From assembly GCA_933228675.1 (NCBI GenBank), contig OW121744.1, positions 98,332,526-98,396,525 on the forward strand: DNA of 64,000 bases. The letters are read 5' to 3'. The stretch comes from Stomorhina lunata (lineage: Eukaryota; Arthropoda; Insecta; Diptera; Rhiniidae). Both the position numbers and the translations under genes were made by a program. Positions 32,895 to 44,340 of this stretch are shown here, piece after piece (position 1 is the first letter of the stretch; each line of letters begins with the position of its first letter). The notes beneath the pieces are model-generated. The model saw only the letters and a program-made list of their open reading frames with translations. It was not told the origin of the DNA and ran no database searches.

Positions 32895-35690
32895 TATAAA
32901 CATTTAAAAATTTTATATGATCACTTGCAAGTAAAGATATGAAATTTTAAAAATATCACAAAAATATATTATAAGATCACTTGAAAATTTTATATGATCA
33001 CTTAGAAATTTTGTATGATCACTTGAAAATTTTATATGATCACTTGGAAATTTTATATGATCACTTTAAAATTTTATATTTCTTGCAAAGTTTTTGTGAT
33101 CATTTTAAAATTTCATATCCTATAAATTGTAAGATCACTTGCAAATTTCTTATGATCAATTCAAATTTTGTAGGATCACTTGCAAATTTTAAATGATCAT
33201 TTAAAATTTTATATTTCTTAAAAATTTTTGCAAAATTTCATATGCAAACATTATACGATCACTTGCAAAATTGCATTGATCCCTTAAAAGTTTGATATGA
33301 TCACCTGGAAATTTCATATGAATACTTGCAAATGCCATATGATCACTTGAAAAATGTATATGATTACTAAAAATTTTGTATTTCACTGAAATTTTTAAAT
33401 TATCACAAAATCACTTGAAAATTTTATATGATCACTTCGAAATTTTGTATGATCACTTAGAAATTTTATATGATCACTTTAAAATTTTATATTTCTTGCA
33501 AAGTTTTTGTGATCATTTTAAAATTTTATATTTCTTGCAAATTTTTTCTGATTATTTCAGAATTTCATATCTTTGCTTGCAAAATTTCATATGCAAACAT
33601 AATATGATCACTTGCAAAATTGCAATTGATACCTTGAAAGTTTGATATGATCACCTGGAAATTTCATATGAATACTTGCAGATGTCATATGATCACTTGA
33701 AAAATGTATATGATTACTAAAAATTTTGTACTGAAATTTTTAAATTATCACAAAATCACTTGAAAATTGTATATGATCACTTCGAAATTTTGTATGATCA
33801 CTTAGAAATTTTATATGATCACTTTAAAATTTTATATTTTTTGCAAAGTTTTTGTGATCATTTTAAAATTTTATATCCTATAAATTGTAAGATCACTTGC
33901 AAATTTCTTATGATGAATTGCAAATTTTGTATGATCACTTGCAAATTTTATATGATCACTTGAAAATTTTATATTTCTTGCAAATTTTTTCTGATTATTT
34001 TAGAGTTTCATATCCTGCTTGCAAAATTTCATATGCAAACATGATATGATCACTTGCAAAATTGCAATTGATATGATCAAAAGGATATTTCATATGAATA
34101 CCATATGATCACTTGACAAATTTATATTATTACTAAAAATTGAATATTTCATATGATCAATCGAAAATTTCATACGATCGCTTGCAAATTTTGCATGATC
34201 ACATTAAAATTTTATATTTCTTGAAAATTTTTTGTGATCATTTTAAAGTTTCATAAGTTTAATTGCAAAATTTCAGATGCAAACATAATATGATCACTTG
34301 TCAAATTGCAATTGATCCTTTGAAGATATGGTAAGTAAATATCATATGATCACTTAAAAAAAATGTATACGATTACTAAAAATTTTATATTTCATATGAT
34401 CAATTGCAAATTTCATACGATCACTTGGAAATTTTGTTTATCACTTGCAAATTTGTATATGATCACTTCGAAATATTTATATGATCACTTTTAAATTTAA
34501 TATTTTTTGCAAATTTCACTTGCAAATTTTGTATGATCACTTTAAAATTTTATATTTCTTAAAAATTTTTTGTGATCATTTTAAAGTTTCACATGTTTAA
34601 TTGTAAAATTTCAGATGCAAACATAATATGATCACTTGCCAAATTGCAATTGATCCTTTGAAGATATGGTAAGTAAATACCATATGATCACTTAAAAAAA
34701 TGTATACGATTACTAAAAATTTTATATTTCATATGATCAATTGCAAATTTCATACGATCACTTGGAAATTTTGTTTATCACTTGCAAATTTGTATATGAT
34801 CACTTCGAAATATTTATATGATCACTTTTAAATTTAATATTTTTTGCAAATTTTTTGTGATCATTTTAAAATTTCATATGATCACTTGCAAAGTTTCAGT
34901 TGAAAAATTTAATTTGATCATCAGGAAATTTCATATGAATACTTGCAAATGCCATATGATCACTTAAAAAATGTATATGATAACTAAAAATTTTGCATGA
35001 TTACTTGCAAATTCATAAAATCACTTGCAAATTTCTTATGATCACTTTTAAATTTCATATTATATATTTTATGCAAATTTCTTGCGATCATTATAAAATT
35101 TCATATGCTCACTTGAAAATTTCATATTTAAATTGCAAATTTCATTTGATCATCAATTTTATATTATATCTTGCAAATTTCTTATGATCACTTTTGAATT
35201 TCGTATTATATCTATATTTCTGGCAAAATTTCTTATGATCATTTTAAAATTTCATATGATCACTTGCAAAATTTTGGATGATCACTTGGAAATTTTATAT
35301 TATTACTTGCAAATTTCATTTGATCATCAACTTCATATGATATCTTGCAAATTTGTTATGATCATTTAAAAGTTTCATATGATGTCTTGCAAATTTCTTA
35401 TGATCAGTTGTATATTTTATATGAAATTTTAAAATTTTCATATGATTACTTGCAAATTTCATATGATCTCTTACAAATTTCTTATGATCACTTGCAAATT
35501 TCATATGATCACTTGCAAAATTGAATATGATCTCCAGAAAATTTTATATGAATTCTTGCAAAAGGTAAACTTTATATGATCATTTGTAATCTCCATAAAA
35601 TCTCTTGTAAATTACATATGATTACTTTTAAAATTGCATATGATCGCTTATATATTTTATATGATCACTTGCCAATTTCAACATTTTGAT
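32895..35690. repeat. 21-bp satellite TATATGATCACTTGAAAATTT with higher-order repeats
   Basis: Monomers of about 21 bp, close to two helical turns: TATATGATCACTTG followed by NAAATTT. TGATCA is a retained palindrome. Sub-arrays repeat as higher-order units: 32960-33200 is matched by 33401-33540 and 33747-33960, with 346 bp between the latter two starts, and 34318-34656 is matched by 34657-34870. Order decays towards 35690. Open frames full of YDHLEIL or CKF words on either strand are repeat artefacts. Confidence 0.92.
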
Positions 35691-36640
35691 GTTTTTTTTT
35701 GCAGAAAGAAAAAACAGTTGTTTGTTGCCTTTAAATGATATTTGAAAATGTTGATCACTTTTAAAATGTCATTTTAATCTAAAGAGTAATCCAATACCTT
35801 CACAGAAAACATAAATTTCTTGAAACCCTACACCCTTTTTACGTCATAACAATTTGCAAAATGATCATACCATTTTTTTGGCTGACTAAACATCAATCAT
35901 TGTTCCGTCACACCATTTTTTTTTTGCTGAATTAAACCAAAGACTCGTTTCTTTAAGTAAGAGTAAAAAATCATAAATTATTATTACGCATGTCTTTTTT
36001 AGGACTTCGTTTTCTTTTACAGTCTCAAAAAAAGACTCCCCTTTGGCTGAGGTTTTTCAAATGCAAAATTATAATTACGAAATTGTTACACATATCGTTG
36101 CATATTTATATATAAAAACGAAAAATATAATGAAAACATTTGATATCATATCACTCTCGCGTCCTAGGGGTTGTTTAACTCATGTTTTACTTTATTCCTT
36201 TCCAGACATTTAAGTGTGTCGTCACAAGACTTACGCACACCTGGTCACATGTAAGAAATCCTATGACTGCTATTTCGGGTTGTCAAGGCAACATTTTTTT
36301 TTGAATGTAAATCAAAAAAATCCTTTATATGCTAATATGTTTGTCTGGAGTACAAATGATTTTTTGCATTTGTATTTTACTTATACAAATTTTTCTACTC
36401 GTATCTTTGCATCTAGTTATGGTTGGGTTAATTTTGAATTCCTAGAATTAAAAATGCGCAATAGATTGTTGTGAAGCCGGTTTTGAAAATTTTGCAAGTT
36501 ATCCAGAGTTACCAGGGCATATTTGGTAAAATTTCCATTTTGGACTTAATTTAAAATACATAAAATTGCATAATATTCAACAATAAAGCTATATTTTTAT
36601 GACTCTGTGTGATAACTCTAGTAATAGTTTTTAACGGCCT
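35691..36640. other. AT-rich sequence, no gene seen
   Basis: The frame at 36214-36474 lacks a recognisable domain; I do not call a gene. Confidence 0.4.
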
Positions 36641-36745
36641 CCATTCATACCTTAACACTTAGCTCTGAGCAAAGCTTTAGTCATAGCTCAAATATAGTTA
36701 TAGTCTGAACATATCTTTAGTCCAGAGTAGTCCAAACATTGATTG
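36641..36745. repeat. Short degenerate repeat, AGTCATAGCTC words
   Basis: TTAGTCATAGCTC, ATATAGTTATAGTC and TTAGTCCAGAGTAGTCC form the reverse-complement counterpart of the ACTAGAG/GCTATGAC words at 29890-30055, again immediately next to a CTATAG array. Confidence 0.5.
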
Positions 36746-37017
36746 TGCTAATTTTTTTATCAAAAATTTTTCTATAGAAAATTTTATCAAAAATTTTTCC
36801 ATTGAAATTTTTTTTATTAAAAATTTTTCTATAGAAAATTTTTTTATCAAAAATTTTTCTATAGAAAATTTTTTTTATAGACAATTTTTATGAAAAATTT
36901 TTCTATAAATAATTTTTTTATCAAAAATTTTTCTATAGAAAATTTTCTTGTCAACAATTTTTCTATAGAAAATTTTTTTATCAAAAAATTTTCTACAGAA
37001 ATTTTTTTTTCAAAAAA
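36746..37017. repeat. CTATAG-core satellite, ATCAAAAA linker, segment before the insert
   Basis: About nine monomers with TTTTTCTATAGAAAA followed by TTTTTTT and ATCAAAAA; same orientation and linker as 5160-5500. Confidence 0.9.
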
Positions 37018-37079
37018 TAACAAAATAGTCGGGATGTAAATATTATTCAAAAAGAAGAGTATTTGCATTTAATCCCAAA

Positions 37080-37109
37080 TCTGTTACATTTATTTATTAA
37101 TGTAACAGA
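37080..37109. repeat. 11-bp perfect inverted repeat
   Basis: TCTGTTACATT and AATGTAACAGA are separated by an 8-bp AT spacer. It can form a hairpin in RNA downstream of the ribozyme on the minus strand. Its role is unknown. Confidence 0.8.
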
Positions 37110-37149
37110 CCAATTTATTGATAAAAAGCCAAAAAATGTTTGCGGAGAA

Positions 37150-37218
37150 ACCAAATTCCTCGACGCGTTTCGATGGTTGGTTAAGCCATCTCTTCAGGAG
37201 GATTATCCCCAATTTAGA
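37150..37218 (-). ncRNA. Hammerhead ribozyme, type I, minimal stem III
   Basis: Read on the minus strand, the catalytic core is complete. CTGAAGA (37197-37191) matches C3-U4-G5-A6-N7-G8-A9. Stem II is GATGG/CCATC (37190-37186 with 37176-37172) with loop CTTAACCAA. GAAA (37171-37168) supplies G12-A13-A14-A15.1. Stem III is only A-C paired to G-U around a GC loop. H17 is the C at 37162, so cleavage is expected between 37162 and 37161. Stem I is TCCTC (37202-37198) with GAGGA (37161-37157), an internal loop GGGGATAA, then an outer helix CTAAAT with ATTTGG including one G-U pair. Hammerheads with such tiny stem III are known in Penelope-like elements and usually act best as dimers. Activity is inferred, not shown. 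Confidence 0.82.
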
Positions 37219-37255
37219 CAAATCGAAAACCTCGCATTATTACTATATTTACAAA

Positions 37256-38935
37256 ATGGAAAATTTTTTTATCAAAAATTTTTCTATAAAAAAATTTTTT
37301 TTCAAAAATTTTTCTATAGAAAATTTTCTGTCAACAATTTTTCTATATTTTTTTTTTATCAAAAATTTTTCTGTAAAAAATTTGTTTATCAAAAATTTTT
37401 ACCAAAAATTTTTCTATAGAAAATTTCTTTATCAAAAATTTTTTTATTAAAAATTTTTCTATAAAAAATTTTTTATCAAAAATTTTTCTATAGAAAATTT
37501 TTTTATCACAAATTTTTATATTGAAAATTTTCTTGTCAACAATTTTTCTATATTTTTTTTATCAAAAATTTTTCTATAGAAAATTTTGTTATCAATAAAT
37601 TTAGATCAAAATTTGTCTATAGAAAATTTTTTTATCAAAAATTTTTCTATAAACATTTTTTTTATCAAAAATTTTTTTATCTAAAATTTTTCTATAGAAA
37701 ATTTTCTTGTCAACAATTTTTCTATATTTTTTTTATCAAAAATTTTTTCATAGAATTTTTTTTTTGTCAAAAATGTTTCTGTAGAAATTTTTTCATCAAA
37801 AATTTTTCATTAGAAAGTTTTTTTTATCAAAAATGTTTCTATAGAAAATTTTCTTACAAAAATTTTTCTATAGAAAATTTTCTTACAAAAATATTTCTAT
37901 AGAAATTTTTTTATCAATAATTTTTCTATAGAAAATTTTTTTTATGAAAAATTTTTCTATAGAAAATTTTTTTATCAAAAATATTTCTATAGAAAATTTT
38001 GTTATCAAAAATTTTTCATTTTTTATCAAACATTTTTCTATAGAAAATTTTCTTCCAAAAATTTTTCTATAGAAAATTTTCTTACAAAAATTTTTCTATA
38101 GAAAATTTTCTTACAAAAATATTTCTATAAAAAATTTTTTCATCAAAAAGTTTTTTTTTAAGGAAACTTTTTTGTCAATAATGTTTCTATGTTTTTTGTA
38201 TCAAAAATTTTTCCATAGAAATTTTTTTTACAAAATTTTTCTTTAGAAAGTTTTCTTGCAAAAATTTTTGTATAGAAAATTTTCTAACAAAAATTTTTGT
38301 ATAGAAAATTTTCTCACAAAACTGTTTCTATAGAAAATTTTTTTTATCAAAAATTTTTCTATAGAAAATTTTTTTATCAAAAATTTTTTATCAAAAATTT
38401 TTCTATAAAAAATTTTTTTATCAAAAATTTTTTTATAGAAAATTTTTTTGTCAATAATTTTTCTATATTTTTTTTATCAAAAAATTTTCTACAGAAATTT
38501 TTTTTGTCAAAAATGTTTTTGTAGAAATTTTTTTTATAGAAAATTTTTCTATAGAAAATTTTTTTATGAAAAATTTTTCTATAGAAAATTTTTTTATGAA
38601 AAATTTTTCTATGGAAAATTTTTTTATCAAAAATTTTTCTATAGAAAATTTTCTTGTCAACAATTTTTCTATATTTTTTTTTATCAACAATTTTTCTATA
38701 GAAAATTTTTTTATCAAAAATTTTTCTGTAGAAAATTTTTTATCAAAAATTTTTCCATAGAAAATTTTTTAATCAAAATTTTTTCTATAGAAAATTCTTT
38801 TATCAAAACTTTTTCTATAGAAAATTTTTTTATCAACAATTTTTCTATAGAAAATTCATTCAATCAAATCATTTTTAGATAGAAAATTTTTTTATCGAAC
38901 ATTTTTACTGAAAAATTTTCCAGTGTATCAACGAG
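37256..38935. repeat. CTATAG-core satellite, ATCAAAAA linker, segment after the insert
   Basis: About 50 monomers of 30-31 bp, with sub-variants using TTGTCAACAA or CTTACAAAAA in the linker. The variants recur in blocks (TTTTCTTGTCAACAATTTTTC at 37537, 37703 and 38652), indicating local segment duplications. Long FFYRKFFYQKFF-like frames on both strands are artefacts of the period. Confidence 0.9.
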
Positions 38936-40699
38936 TGCAGGTTTGTCCTTAAAGACACTAGCGTTTACATAGCCCCATAAAAAATTGTGTAAAGGTGTGA
39001 ATTCTTACGACCTGGGCTTCCAATAGACCGTACCTAAACACGAAACAAATTACTCGCCGAACCAAGCTGAGTCATCTCGAAGTCATCTTATGCTTCAGCT
39101 TCATCTTCATGCTTATGCTTTATCTCAAACTAAGGAGTTATCACAAACTGCTGGTTCATCTCGAATTACGGAGTTATCCTAAGCTACTGAGTCATCCTTA
39201 ACTATTGAGTCATCCTAAACTACTGAGTCATCCTAAACTGCTGAGTCATCCTAAACTACTGAGTATTACTCGCAGTAGATAACTCTCACGGTAGCGCTTG
39301 GCTACTTTTCACACCTAATACCATTTAACCAGAAACAGACTTCGTAGCTGAGCAGAATTTTTCTGATAAATTCAGTCTTTTAGGTTGTGTGGCTTAAGAG
39401 GTTTTACACTCAAATCCTTACATTATTTTCCACGTAGTATAATAAAAGACCCTTCCAGAAAAATTGTTACCCATTAGAGTAACTAAGGTCCAATTGTCCC
39501 CACTTTCCGTTTTCTTGTTGGTGGTTTAATGTACAAATTGCTAAATGCTCCTTAAGAAAAATACTGAATTTTAAGAGCAAAGTGGTTCTTCTTGCTCCTC
39601 TAAAAGACCTTCCCGACGATATAAGAAATTCATATGCTTTTTTTCGACAATGGGAAAATAGCTCTTGTAGCTTTGATCATAGCTCCATTATTAGTTCCCA
39701 CATGATTTTTGAAATTTTCTACTATTTCCAATGAAAAACGATTTTTTATAAATCTCAGAAGTGATTAATTTTGATGTCCTTAAAAATATCCTTTTAATTA
39801 TCCTTGTTTCTTTATTGTATCTCTCTTTGTCTAATTCCAATTAATTGTCCCATAATTGTTCAATAAATTTCAAAACAAAATTGATTTTATTTCCAAAAAA
39901 AATTTCTTAATTCTTAATAATAAAAAGCCAATTATTTTTTAAAGGATTTTTGATCCTTTATCTTGGTTAACGATCATGTTTATATTAAGGTTTAATTGAA
40001 TTTGTGAAATTGTTTTAAGACCTTAAGAAAACAAAAAAAGGAACCGCTTTCTGAGAACTCAACAAGACTCGTTCAAACAAACTTCTTTATAAATTAAACT
40101 ACATACTCTAAAACAGTTATTGTCCTTTTGATCCTTGTAATAAACGAGCTCTTTTAATTCATTTTTACTGACTTATTTGTCGCTTTATATTTATTTATGA
40201 AGTACCTGCTTCATTTTTCTTTACTCAAACATACAGCCTTTAATGCTGGGAACCTTTTTTTATTTTAGCAAAGTGTCTTGATCCTCCCTCATAATTTTTT
40301 GTTATTTGTTTGGTATAAAACGAAATGAAAGACTCCTCCATAAAGCGTTAAACTGCAAAAAGGACAATACGAATTGAAAGACAAAGGATAAAGAAACGTT
40401 ATTGTTTGTTTACCGCTTTAAGCAAACAGGTTCTTCTCTTCGATCTCTCTCTTTTACTCTTTTCTTTCTTAATAAGTAGGCGCTTCCCCAATTGATCAAG
40501 ATCAAGCGATAAAATATTTTTCGTGTGATCCGTTTTTTTTCTTTCGCCAGGACATTTTTGTTGTTTGTGGGAAAAGTGTTTGTTTTCATTACAGAAAATT
40601 TCACACGCAGCACTTGTTGGTTCGTTCGATGGTTCAATGATTCTTTATAGCTTTGCTAAATACTCACATTAACAAAGGCTGAGAAAATAAACCTGTGGC
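38936..40699. other. Non-satellite sequence, no gene seen
   Basis: Apart from the 18-bp repeat at 39068-39262, I see AT-rich sequence only. The minus frame 40637-40410 is K/R-rich with no motif. Confidence 0.4.
39068..39262. repeat. 18-bp tandem repeat carrying TGAGTCA (AP-1-type) sites
   Basis: Units read CTACTGAGTCATCCTAAA. TGAGTCA occurs at 39188, 39206, 39224 and 39242, exactly 18 bp apart, with an earlier copy at 39068 and a degraded TGAGTAT at 39260. The intervening 39090-39187 has looser GAGTTATC versions. TGAGTCA is the AP-1 consensus; function is untested. Confidence 0.85.
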
Positions 40700-42660
40700 T
40701 TTAGAAATGTTCAAAAATGAAAGGATAATGACAGGATCATCAAGAAAACAATGAAATATGAAATTATTAAGACTGGGAATTATTTTTATAAAATTTAAGA
40801 AAAATACAAAAGTATTAAAAGTTAATAAAAAAAAATTATTTAAGATAAAAAGGATCAGGAAAGGATAATGCAAAAAATAAATATTTTCAAGAGAAATTGT
40901 AAAAAATAGAAATATTTTTAAAGAAAACAAAATAATTAAGATATTTAACATTTTTTGTAGGTTTTGTTTATTTTTAAAAGATTTCTTATAAAATAAGGAC
41001 GAAAAGGATATAGGTAAATTTTATGTTTTTTATGATTTTAGTTAAAATTAATTAAATTCTTATAATTTAAGTTCAAGATATTTACTTAATACTTAGAATT
41101 TCAAAATAAAACCAAAAAATACATAAAAGGATATTGACAGGATCATCAAGGAATCCATGAAATATGAAATTTTTAAGAATGAATAAATATTTTGATAAAA
41201 TTTATTAAATATACAAAATTATTAAAAGTTAAAAAAAATATATTTTTGGTGAAAAACCACTTCAAGGGTAATGAAAGAAGGATAATGCAAAAATAAATAA
41301 AAAAAATAAAAGAAATTGCAAGAAATTTATAAATTTGTTTTATAAAAGCAAAATATTTAAGAAATTGATTTGTTTTGGAAGGATTTGAGGATTTTTTATA
41401 GACCAAGGACGAAAAGGATATTTTTTAAATTTCTTTTTTTTTCTAGTTTTTTAGTAATTTTAATGAAATTGTTATAATTTAAGATCAAAATATTTACTTT
41501 AAAGAATTTATAAAAAAACACGAAAAAAATATAAAAGTATAATGAGAGGATCACCAAGGAAACAATGAAATATGAAATTTTTACGAATGAGCAAATATTT
41601 TTATAAAATTGAAGAAAAATACAAAACTAATAAAAATTTTATTTGTGATGAAAAACTATTTCAAGGAATAAAAAACTACCACAAGGATAATGAAAGGATA
41701 TTTGCAAAACGAAATTCAATTTAGAGAAATTGTAAAAAATTTGAAATAAGATTTTTGGAAGGAAAATAATTTAGAAATTTATCAGTTTTTGAAGGATTTG
41801 AGGATTTTTTATGGAATAAGGACTATAAGGATATTTTAATTTTTTTTTTAAGTTTTTGGTAAATTTTAATAAATTGTTATAATTTAATATCAAAATATTT
41901 TCTTTAAAGAATTTAGAAAAAAAAACACGTATAATATATAAAAGGATAACGGCAGGATCATGAAGGAATTCATGAAATTATTAAGAATCGAAAAATATTT
42001 TTATAAATTTTATGAAAAATACAAAATTAATAAAAACTTTAATTTGTGATGAAAAACTATTTCAAGGAATAAAAAACTATTTCAAGGATAATGAAAGGAT
42101 GTAGCAAAATGAAATCTTATTGAGAGAAATTGTACAAAATTTTAGGAATAAGATTTTTGTAAGGAAAATAGTTTAGAAATTTTTTAGTTTTGGAAGGATT
42201 TGATTATTTTTTTTGTATAGAATAATGAAATTATTATAATTTAAGATCAAAATAACGAAAAAAATATAAAAGGATAATGACAGGAACATTAAGGAAACAA
42301 TAAAATATCAAATTATTAAGAACAGGAAAATATTTTTATAAAACTTAAGAAAAATACAAAATTATTAAAAATTTATAGAAATTTTGTTTTTGGTGATAAT
42401 CGCTTCAAGGATCATAGAAGGATAACGCAATAAAGAAAAAAATTAAGAAAAATTATAAAAAATAAAGACAAATATTTTAGGAAGTAACAAAATTTAGAAA
42501 TTTCAGTTTTTCTAGGATTTATTTAGTATTGGCAGATTTCTTATAAAAAAAAGGACAAAAAGGATATAGTTCAAATTTTTTATTTTGATGAATTAAATAA
42601 ATTTAAATGAAATTGTTTATATATATAAATTTATTTATTTATATAAATAAATTTAATTTA
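40700..42660. repeat. ~400-bp tandem repeat, five copies
   Basis: Copies start near 40719, 41137, 41538, 41941 and 42267. Each opens AAAGGATAATGACAGGATCA, then AAGGAAACAATGAAATATG, then a run ending ACAAAATTATTAAAAA. Periods are about 418, 401, 403 and 326 bp. The minus frames at 40951-40664 and 41406-41173 are shadows of it. Confidence 0.85.
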
Positions 42661-44340
42661 ATGATTTTTCATCAATTTTTATAAAAAGGACCAAAAGGGA
42701 TAATGAGAAAATTTGTAATTTTTCTATGATAAGCATTAGCTTATATCGAAAATTGTTTAATTACTCATATTTAAGATTATGCTCCACTGGGAGTCATCGA
42801 AAATTGTTTAATTACTCATATTTAAGATTATGCTCCACTGGGAGTCAAGGTTAGCAGAAGAAGAAGAAGAGCTATTAAATTTATAAACAAATGATTTTTT
42901 TTAATTTTAATAGAATTTACTAAAAAGGATAATACAAAATTTTCGAATTTTTCAAGGCCAAGAGCTATTTTTTATCAAAAATTGCTAATATTAAACAAAA
43001 AATGAGTTAATAAATAAATTTATAAGCCAAAGATTCTCATCAATTTTGATTAAAAGGACCCAAAAGGATAATAAAAAAATTTCGATTTTTTTTGTTCTAA
43101 GTCCTAATTTTTATCGAAAATTGTTAAATTATTTATATTTAACAATAAGTCAGATATTAAAAACATAAACTAAAGTTTTTTTTATAAAAAGGACTAAAAA
43201 GGATAATTACAAAAATTTTGAATTTTTCTAAGCTAAGATCTAATTTTTATTGAAAATTGCTAATATTAGACATAAAGTGAGCTAATTATTTGATAAACCA
43301 AAGATTCTCATCAATATAAATAGAAAGGATCAAAAAGGATAATAAGAAAATTTAGAATTATTTTGTTTTAAGTCCTTATTTTAATCTAAATTGTCAAATT
43401 ATTTAAATTTAACAAAAAGTGAGAAACTAACGATTTTCATAAATTTTAATAAAAAGGACTAAAGAGGATAATAAAAAAAATTTTTGAATTTTTTTATGCT
43501 AAGATCTATTTTTTTATTAAAAATTGCTAATATTAAACATAAAGTAAGCTACTAAATTTATAAACCAAAGATTCTCATCAATTTTAGTAGAAAGGATCAA
43601 AAAGGATAATAAGGAAATTTAGTTTTTATTGAAAATTGTTAAATTATTTATATTTAACATTAAGTAAAAAATTAAATTTAGAAACTAAAGATTTTCATAA
43701 ATTTTTTATAAAAAGGATATTAGGAAGATTTGAAAATTTTCTATGATAAGTTTTAATTTTTTAACGAAAATTGTTATATTATTTATATTTAACATCAAGT
43801 GAGATATTAAATTTAGAATCTAAAGATTTTCATATTTTTTTTATAAAAAGGACTAAAAAGGATAATAAAAAAATGTTAAATTTTTCTATGCTAAGATCTA
43901 ATTTTTATTGGAAATTGCTAATATTAAACATAAAGCCAGCTACTAAATTTATAAATTAAAGATTCTCATCAATATTAATAGAAAGGAGCATAAAGGATAA
44001 TAAGGAAATTTGGAATTTTTCTATGATAAGCTTTAGTTTTTATCTAAAATTGGTAAATTATTTATATTTAACATTAAGTGAGATATTAAATTTAGAAACT
44101 AAAGATTTTCATACATTTAATAAAAAAGGACTAAAAAGAATATTAGGAAAATTTAAAAATTTTCTATGATAAGTTTTAATTTTTTAACGAAAATTGTAAA
44201 ATTATTTATATTTAACATTAAGTGAGATATAAAATATTTAAACTAAAGATTTTCGTAAATTTTTTTGTTAAAAAGGAATAAAAAGGATAATAAGAAAATT
44301 TGAATTTTTTTTATGATAAAATTGTTAAATTTCTTAATTT
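42661..44340. repeat. ~140-bp tandem repeat, about twelve units
   Basis: Landmarks AAAAAGGACTAAAAAGGATA, GAATTTTTCTATGATAAG, ATCGAAAATTGTTAAATTAT and CTAAAGATTTTCATCAATTT recur every 120-145 bp. It shares AAAGGATAAT openings with the 400-bp array upstream, so the two may have a common origin. Confidence 0.85.
42745..42871 (+). mobile_element. LINE 3' tail in the 140-bp array, with 51-bp duplication
   Basis: TGCTCCACTGGGAGTC at 42780 and again at 42831 followed by AAGG, then GAAGAAGAAGAAGAG. This is the same tail as at 1-377 (minus) and 56701-56755. A 51-bp segment containing array sequence plus the tail is duplicated in tandem. The inserted part is only ~40 bp, an extreme 5' truncation. Confidence 0.7.

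Larger units (their letters stand above)
37018..37255 (-). mobile_element. Penelope-like element fragment inside the satellite
   Basis: A 238-bp island of complex sequence interrupts the array. Its minus strand carries a complete hammerhead ribozyme core (separate entry) with GAAACGCGTC, the short-stem-III form known from terminal repeats of Penelope-like retroelements. Downstream on that strand is an 11-bp inverted repeat (37080-37109). No GIY-YIG or RT coding is present, so only part of a terminal region survives. The plus frames at 37063-37419 and 37118-37450 read antisense through the island and run into the array; they are not genes. Confidence 0.65.

Noticed and set aside
32981..33963. 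Frames with YDHLEILYDHFKIL repeats
   Set aside because: Translation of the 21-bp GATC satellite, frame-matched because 21 is divisible by 3; no start context or other coding evidence.
37063..37450. Plus-strand frames through the 37-kb island
   Set aside because: They read antisense through the hammerhead region and continue into satellite.
38297..38882. Long frames rich in FFYRKFF or KKFSIEKF in the CTATAG arrays (also 5099-5377, 5768-6043, 36859-37450)
   Set aside because: Both strands are open at once and the peptides only reflect the ~31-bp A/T-rich monomer.
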